DNA from: Jacaranda mimosifolia
Lineage: Eukaryota > Streptophyta > Magnoliopsida > Lamiales > Bignoniaceae
Assembly: GCA_018894105.1 (NCBI GenBank)
Contig: CM032117.1
Coordinates: 33,708,501 to 33,772,500 of the forward strand
Direction: 5' to 3'
Length of the DNA: 64,000 nucleotides
The stretch's first letter is position 1. Each line of letters opens with the position of its first letter. Shown in pieces: positions 57,439 to 64,000 of this stretch. Made by a program: the position numbers and the translations under genes. The notes under the pieces are model-generated. The model ran no database searches and was not told where the DNA came from. It worked only from the letters and a program-made list of their open reading frames with translations.

Positions 57439-60407
57439 TGTACCGTCCCCTACTAGGGATAGCACCTAAGCTGAGGCACTGCTCTGATTCAAACTTAAAT
57501 CTCATACATGATTCTAACAATAGGCCCATCAGAATTTTTTTCAAAAATTTCAAGGATAACAACAAGCTTCAACCTAAGCACGTCTTACAAAGGTACGAAT
57601 TTCAAACCATCACAAGTTCATCATTCATCGATTCATACCTATTACAATTCATAAGTTCAAGTCAAACATCTCACAATATCTCCAAGTTCTCACTAAACAT
57701 AAAAGTGTTCCATACACAAGTTTAAGCACCTATTCTATTACAAGACATATTTACATCCTTCCAAGCCTGAAGTACAAGATCATCACCAAAACCTGTCTAA
57801 GAATGTCGAGAGATATTAGGGGTAAGTCCAAAGACTTAGTGAGGGATAACTTAAGAATAAAAGAAGAGATCTATCGAGGAAGGTTCAACTCAACAGATCA
57901 TCAAATAAATATACAGAACATGACAGATTCAGAATCAAACAGTAAACGTAGCAAAATAGGAAACGCTCCTACCTTATTGCTCGAAGATAGATTTTACACA
58001 GACAAAATTCAGATAGGTAAAACAAACCCAAAGCATATGCATTCCAAGAAAACAACAGACATGCATTACAGATTCACCTTATTCTAGTAAGACAAATACT
58101 TTACCTAAGTGTAACAGCTTGGTATATGGCGGATGCCTATACCAACCTTATAGCGCACCGCTGATACCTAGGGGAGAGTCCCTAGCGTACCACCGACACC
58201 CAGGGGAAAGGCCCTAGCGTGTTGTTGACACCGAGGGAAAAGTTCCTAGCATGCCTTATATAACCAAACATTTTGCCCGGATTGGCCCTTGGCCCACATT
58301 TTCTCTGTACACATAACAAAATTCACAACCATTTGTGCAGATGGCCAGAGGAAAGTCCCTAGCGCACCGTCGGTTCCCAAAATAGAACAGAACAGAACAG
58401 AATAGAACAGAAATGCCACGAAGGCCACACGATAGCAGCTAACAGATTCAGATAAGGCAACATGGCCAAATAAAGCTGTACAGATAACAGATATGCCGGC
58501 AAGGCAACAGAGAACGGTATATATCAGTACAGATACGAGATAAATAGTCAGACAACTGAGATACAGATAACAGATAAGGTTCTGGGCGCCAGAACAGATA
58601 GAAATAAAATTGATATCAACGATAACCTTCATAGGGGTGTTCAAATTAGATAATAGATAGCAAATCAGAATTCTAACATATTTTAGATTTCAAACAGACA
58701 GACTACGGTACAGAAATAAAAAACCCACAAGGGGGCTTATCACGAATAACAAATAGATAATAGTCAAGGCTAGAGTGGCAGACCTTCATAGGGTTCGACA
58801 ATTAACGAATAGTTGTAGCCAAAACAATAACCCAAAGTGGGAGACCCTCACCTCTTGTAGTTACAACAAAATAACCACAGCCCGCAATCTACTAGTCGAC
58901 AGGACCCACTTCTTCGTCGCCTAGTCAAAAGAATATTTTCAAAGTCAAATTCCTATTCGACTCTAGTAACCTTCTAGAATTGTACCATAAGTATTCTAAC
59001 ATTACTAGCTTATAAATCAACATGGTGATATATGCTCAACAGTAGTATCTACACAAGCATTCCAATAAATCGATTATTCTAGAATTTATCAAGACATTCT
59101 ATGTCGGTCCCATAAATATCATGATATCCCATTCTTAACTACAAAAGCGTATCATATCATTATCCTAATAAATCCATACCAAACAGTCCAAATTCTACAA
59201 TTAATTATTCTTAGTCAAATGGCACTTAGTCTCATTTCATAATTCTTAATACCATTATTACATCTAAATTTTTGGCATTTTGCATAATGTGTCCGGGTCC
59301 ACTATCAATATTCCTTGCATGGGAATCTTGCATTTTACACCTCTATATATACATATCACTTATCCATTTCATCAATCTTGGCATGAAATACAAAGTCTCC
59401 AAAGTAAGGTATACTATATACGTATAAATATATATATCAAATACAACCAAATAAATCAAAGTTTGCTACCGGAGTTCCGAAACCACAAACTGATGACACA
59501 AGTGTGTTTGTTGCATTGAGGAGGTGAAACTACCTCTCCGCTGCTGCCGTTGGAAAATTTCAACGCCACCACCAATCTATTCCTTTCGAGCTCCTAAATC
59601 TAATGCCGCCTTTAGTTTCAAGTTACGCAGCCTGTATCTCCATCAACGGAACTCAATAGACCAAAATCTTAATTTCCTCTGCTATGCTCTGATCTCTGTT
59701 TCTTGTCGTCTCCGCCGCGCCAAACCTACATGCAACACCATATTTTGCTTCTCCATGCCAAGGGCTACCCAAACTACCCCTCAAAAGTCCAAATCATTGC
59801 CAAAAATACCAAACCCACTTGGCCGCCGTGGAAAGGGTCTCGGTCTCTCACTTTCGCGGTGGCTCGCCGGGGTTTCAGTCGTGCATGTGTGGAGGAAGGT
59901 GGTCAGAAGGTGGAGAAGAGTTGTTTGAAGGTGTTGGTTTGGTGGTTGGTGGTCGCCGGTGGGAGGGTCGTCGGGGGGAATGGTGCTCGCAGGAGAAGGA
60001 GAAAAGGAAGAAGAAAGAAAAAGAAAAAGAAGGAAAAAGAAAGGAAGACACAATCTGCTGCCCGTTTTTTGGTTTTAAAATTCAAATTTTCATTTTATGC
60101 AATTTAGTCCTCCAAGTTTCCAATAAGCCCCAATTAGACCCTACAAATTTTTAAAATTACAATTTAAACCTTGTTGACCAAGACCCTCACATGCAAACCC
60201 CATCAATTTCAAAAAGTGTTCAATCAAGTTTTAATAAATTTCGAATTGACCCCAAACTTTTAAAATTTCTAAAATTAAAGTTTTCTTATTAACAAATTGA
60301 CCACCAAAATTAAATAAATAATAATTTAGCAACTATAACATAAAAATCACGAAATTTAAATATATTAAAATTAATTCTATAAATTATGAAATTTTCTGGG
60401 TGTTACC
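57439..60407 (-). repeat. 5' LTR of the minus-strand chromovirus, 2969 bp
   Basis: In plus-strand reading, begins TGTACCGTCCCCTACTAGGG and ends TTCTGGGTGTTACC, where the terminal CA is changed to CC. Colinear with the 3' LTR, including stem-loop units at 58168-58260 (CTAGGG/CCCTAG perfect at 58168-58185) and the purine-rich tract near 60000. It contains a short GAACAGAACAG-type microsatellite at about 58384-58410 that is shorter in the other LTR. Confidence 0.93.
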
Positions 60408-60412
60408 AAGTG

Positions 60413-60646
60413 AATCAATTAAGTCCTTTAATTAATTAATATAACATATAGTCCCTAGTTGACTAGAAAGGTTCCATGCAAAACCCCTATATTTTCTAAT
60501 TAATTCAATTAAGTCTTCAAAAATTATAAATTAGCCCCAAGACATTTAAATAAAATAATAATATAAAAGAATAATTAATTTTCATCAAATATTGAAAATA
60601 ATAAAATTTTAAATTCTATAACCATAAAAATTTTGGGATGTTACAA
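60413..60646 (-). mobile_element. Reverse LTR, right part of the host of the minus-strand element
   Basis: Continues from 48523 across the AAGTG duplication and ends AAATTTTGGGATGTTACA at 60646, the 5' end of an LTR of this family. It gives a host LTR of about 2.86 kb when joined. Confidence 0.85.
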
Positions 60647-61120
60647 AATCAATTTAAATTTTATCTTAAAAGTTCATGTAAATGAAGTTTTGAATACATC
60701 ATATTTTTTTTTGTTTTAATTTTCTCCTTGATTTTATTAATTGATGTCTATTTTTACCTTTAAAAGAATATCATGTGTACTATTTGCATTATTATAAAAT
60801 ACATGTTTATTTTCCTAGCGAATATTTATCCATATTCGTTTTTTTCTTTAATTCACCAGTCCAAAATTTGGCTATACAATATCTCAAATTGAAAGCATTG
60901 GGCTTTCCAAGATGCTGATTCCCTAATATGGCATATGGGTAAGAAAATGCATAAATGGATGAACATTAAACATGTATCCTTGATTTTAAAGAAATAATTT
61001 GTTGCTTCAGTTTTCATTTTTTTCCCATTGATCTATATGTATATATACATTTTCTAGGACTCCTTGCTGAATCTTCATAAAATTGTAAAGATTAAACAAT
61101 GAGCTTAATTAATTGCTAGC
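60647..61120. repeat. Unit 4 of the ~2.0-kb tandem repeat, right end
   Basis: From AAATCAATTTAAATTTTATC to AGCTTAATTAATTGCTAG it matches 21673-22160 and 8887-9294. This is the last recognisable piece of the tandem unit. Compared with unit 3, about 235 bases at the left junction are missing. Confidence 0.82.
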
Positions 61121-61159
61121 GAGGTTAATTGATCGACTAGGTGAAAAAAATAAATGTTA

Positions 61160-61163
<4 letters not shown>

Positions 61164-61192
<29 letters not shown>
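61164..61192. repeat. (TA)n microsatellite
   Basis: About 14 TA dinucleotides at the right edge of the tandem unit array. Confidence 0.9.
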
Positions 61193-61194
<2 letters not shown>

Positions 61195-64000
61195 CATCTA
61201 GCTTACACTTCTAAATTACAAGAACTTGGTACCAATTTTTTCAATTTAGTATGCACAAGATTTGAAGCAAACCCAAAAAAGTTGAGGTATTGGTTTTTAT
61301 TCCACACATTTTTATTTTTATTTTCTTTTTTCCTTTTGGAGGGCATTGTGTATTGATTAGAGGCTCCAAATGGGAAAATAAGTTTGTTGGAGAAAAGAGA
61401 ATTTCAAAGTGTTGATACAATACAACTAGGGATAATACAACATTTTCCCTTTTTTTCTCCATAAAATAATATTTTCTCTTTAAAAATGGTATTTAAATGT
61501 CATTTATTTTTGTGTATGTATCTTATGTCCCGTTTAATATATAGCATTTAAAAAATCTTTTCTACGCTTAAAGACCACAAGCAATATTATTTAGTTTATC
61601 TACTAAAATAATATTTAACTTGCTTAATTTAGTAACTAATTTGATATTAATAATGCACAAACAATTAGTACAAAATCAATTACAAACTTAATATTATTTT
61701 AACTAATAATTGTTGGTAAAATTGCTAGTATTAGCATGTAAACAAATTAAACTAAAGGAGTGAGGGAAAATAATTAATTACCAAATTAAATTGAGTAATT
61801 CTTTTCTTTCTTTTTAGTTTTCTTTTTTCTTAAAAAAAAGGAAAAAAAAAAAACTTTTCATCGCTTAGATAAGTTATTTTGTATCAATTTTGGCATTTGG
61901 GCTCTAAATTTTTAAGTATCTCATTTTCAATTTTCGATATGTAACAAATATGACATTGTTAACCAAACACACTTATCCCATCCATCTCTATAGTTGAGTA
62001 GTCATCAGTAGCATTGCCTTCAACTTGTATGTGAAGTTTGAACCTGACCAAACTATTGGTGTGCTGGTATACTAAAAAGAAAAGAACCAAAAAATTCCAT
62101 CCATCTCCACAATTATATTTTTGACAAATTTCTTTCCTCTATGATCAAAGATTGCAATAAAATTTTATAAAATGAACCCATATCTATATTTATCTATAAT
62201 ATTATATACAACACAATAGTATTTAATCATAATTGATACAAATTTGTTCTAATTTTAAATTATTAGAATTCTGAGTTTTTTAATTAAATTAAAAAATTCT
62301 TATTGATTTTTTAGTACGTTCATCTTTATCTAAGAAAATTCAAGATATAATCAGATAAGTTTATATTTGATGTAGATTCAAATATAATCAATACATTTAG
62401 GTTAACACTGTAAACTATGAATAACTAAATTAAACTTTTTTCTTCAATAAACTATATAATATTCACTTAAGTAATTTTTTCAATCAAATTCAATACAATA
62501 TACTTGAATGAGAAGAATAAATATATATTGCATAATTAAATTGGTGTGACAAAATTAATTGCATTATTTATTGAATGAATGGACACATATTATAACTGGT
62601 ATTAAACATATTAGCAATTAAACTATAATAGGATTATCCAAGTAATATAAGATAACTAAATAATAACTCATATTACTTTAAAACTCTTAAATCTTATTAG
62701 TTCTAATAATCTATTTTTATGGATCACTATAATAATTTTAAAGTACTAATTAATTTTATTCTATCAATGTTTAATAACCACAAAATAAACCAACACATTT
62801 TACATATAATACAAATTTCAATACGCTAAGTCAGTATATATCTATATATGATTTATGAATCAAATTTATAAATTTCAATCAAAATTAAAAACTTGGGATG
62901 CTTAGTAAAAATAATAATCAATACCTTTTGATAATCACAAAAGTCAATCTTATTATATTTAAAAAAAACACCTAAATTCAATTACTACTTATTTTAGTTT
63001 TAGATAATAACTTTTCAAAAAGGTCCCCAAATATTATGAGTAAAGAAAATCAATTTTTTAATTGTATATTATATCCCATCAATTATTAACAAATTAATAA
63101 AGAGAATAAGACATATAAAAATTAAATGTTCTTCCTATTCTATTAAACAATGGTGATTATGATATAATAAGATTTTTCACTATTAAATGTTTTGAACAGA
63201 AAAATTGATTTTGTTGAATCATTTTGAAAATTTTTCCCTACTTTCAAGAAAAAACCCATTATTCGACAAATTTTATATTTATACATTAAAAGAATAAAAC
63301 ATTGATATGCTCTCCAAATTTAATATATATGAAAATTTTAAAATTTTTATCTCAAAAATTTAATTAAGAAATCTCTTTGAAATAGAAATAGGAAAGGTGC
63401 ATTAAAAATTAAATGGACTACTATCCAACTTAAACCTCAATTAAGCCAATGCATATTAATGAAATTATACTACTTTAAAAATTACATAATTCCAATCCTT
63501 CATTTGATCATTTTTAAATATAATTGTATTATTATATATATTTTACAAAAGTACTCAGATCTCGTGTACTGGCATGGAGTTATAACTAAAATATATAAAA
63601 TGTTGTAATATTTGACATTAAAAATTTGACTTAATATTGATGTAGTGTATTATTTTGTTCTAATGGATACTATTTATTTGTAAAAGCACAAAAATTAATT
63701 GTGAATTTAACATTCTTACTTAATTTAATTAAATAATTATTCAATGCATATTACAAGGGTTATACTAATCTATATTATAGTTTTATATACCATAATTTTG
63801 TAACATTGACTAAATTCTAAATTTTTAGAATTTTGAGTTTTTTAATTAAATTAAGAAATTTTTTATTGATTGTTGATTTATTTTTTAATTTTATTTAATA
63901 CAACTAACTTATTTATTAAAACTACAACCTTATATTGTATTTATCCACAATTGCAATATTTATTTTTATCTTCTGGATAATTTGAAATATTTATAAGATA
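61193..64000. other. AT-rich intergenic DNA with no gene seen
   Basis: Stops are frequent in all frames and no codon-like pattern or RNA gene is visible. A diverged direct repeat links about 62265-62320 with about 63818-63875 (GAGTTTTTTAATTAAATTAA in both), and a poly-purine run lies at about 61830-61855. Otherwise nothing is recognised. Confidence 0.6.

Larger units (their letters stand above)
48524..60407 (-). mobile_element. Full-length Tekay/Del-type chromovirus, younger copy
   Basis: An 11.9-kb minus-strand element with LTRs at 57439-60407 (5') and 48524-51442 (3'), primer site at 57423-57434, accessory ORF, gag-pol with chromodomain, and polypurine tract at 51443-51457. It is flanked by perfect AAGTG duplications (48519-48523, 60408-60412). 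Joining the flanks restores a continuous reverse LTR (45900-48523, 60413-60646), so it is the youngest layer here. The LTRs differ by only about 3-4% by eye in their first 400 bases. Its genes are broken by stops and shifts. Confidence 0.95.

Noticed and set aside
59703..60154. Arg/Lys-rich frames ending in KKKKKEKERK
   Set aside because: They arise from the purine-rich leader tract, differ between the two LTRs of one element, and resemble no protein.
61141..61462. Short frames on both strands near the right edge
   Set aside because: They begin in a (TA)n tract or AT-rich DNA and show no recognisable motif.
1..64000. tRNA, rRNA or host protein genes
   Set aside because: I looked for cloverleaf-like A/B boxes, rRNA signatures and exon-like stretches and found none that I could support.

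Overview
The window looks like plant nuclear DNA, probably from a eudicot. It is AT-rich and holds no host gene I can support. It is filled with plant-type mobile elements: a MuDR-like MULE, long-LTR Ty3/gypsy chromoviruses of the Tekay/Del type, small MITEs, and a relic of an endogenous pararetrovirus (Caulimoviridae, Petuvirus/Florendovirus-like). I cannot name the species. All element genes carry stops or frameshifts.

Layout. (1) 1-6115: part of a MULE on the minus strand, with its transposase decayed. A 123-bp tandem array abuts the transposase stop, and a 2-kb satellite-like GAAGTACAA array lies between its N-terminal domain and its core. (2) 6213-6702: a MITE-like element. (3) 6703-23458, resuming at 60647-61120: the underlying DNA is a non-coding unit of about 2.0 kb repeated head-to-tail at least four times. 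It has been split by insertions: a Tourist-like MITE (6874-7209), an 850-bp solo LTR (7523-8373), two 3-kb solo LTRs of the Tekay-like family (9295-12469 with TSD TTGTT; 18174-21167 with TSD TGTAC), and a composite block (13494-17208) with an LTR fragment and the pararetrovirus relic. (4) 23459-60646: one 37-kb nest of Tekay-like DNA. It includes rearranged and inverted LTR pieces, a full-length plus-strand element (26886-39231), a deleted minus-strand element (40009-45383), an inverted 3' fragment (45384-45899), and an LTR (45900-48523 plus 60413-60646) split by a younger full-length minus-strand element (48524-60407, TSD AAGTG). (5) 61121-64000: AT-rich DNA with no gene seen.

The two full-length chromoviruses share one plan: LTR of about 3 kb, tRNA-iMet primer binding site, an extra coiled-coil/acidic ORF upstream of gag, Gag with two zinc knuckles, protease, RT, RNase H, integrase, chromodomain, polypurine tract, LTR. 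TATA-like boxes lie only about 270 bp into the LTR, so most of each LTR would be transcribed leader. That leader holds tandem arrays whose units can form small stem-loops. Stem sequences differ between copies and subfamilies while pairing is often kept. The extra ORF and the stem-loop arrays are the two observations most worth following up. Divergence of paired LTRs, judged by eye over their first few hundred bases, puts the plus-strand element (about 8-10%) as older than the minus-strand one (about 3-4%).
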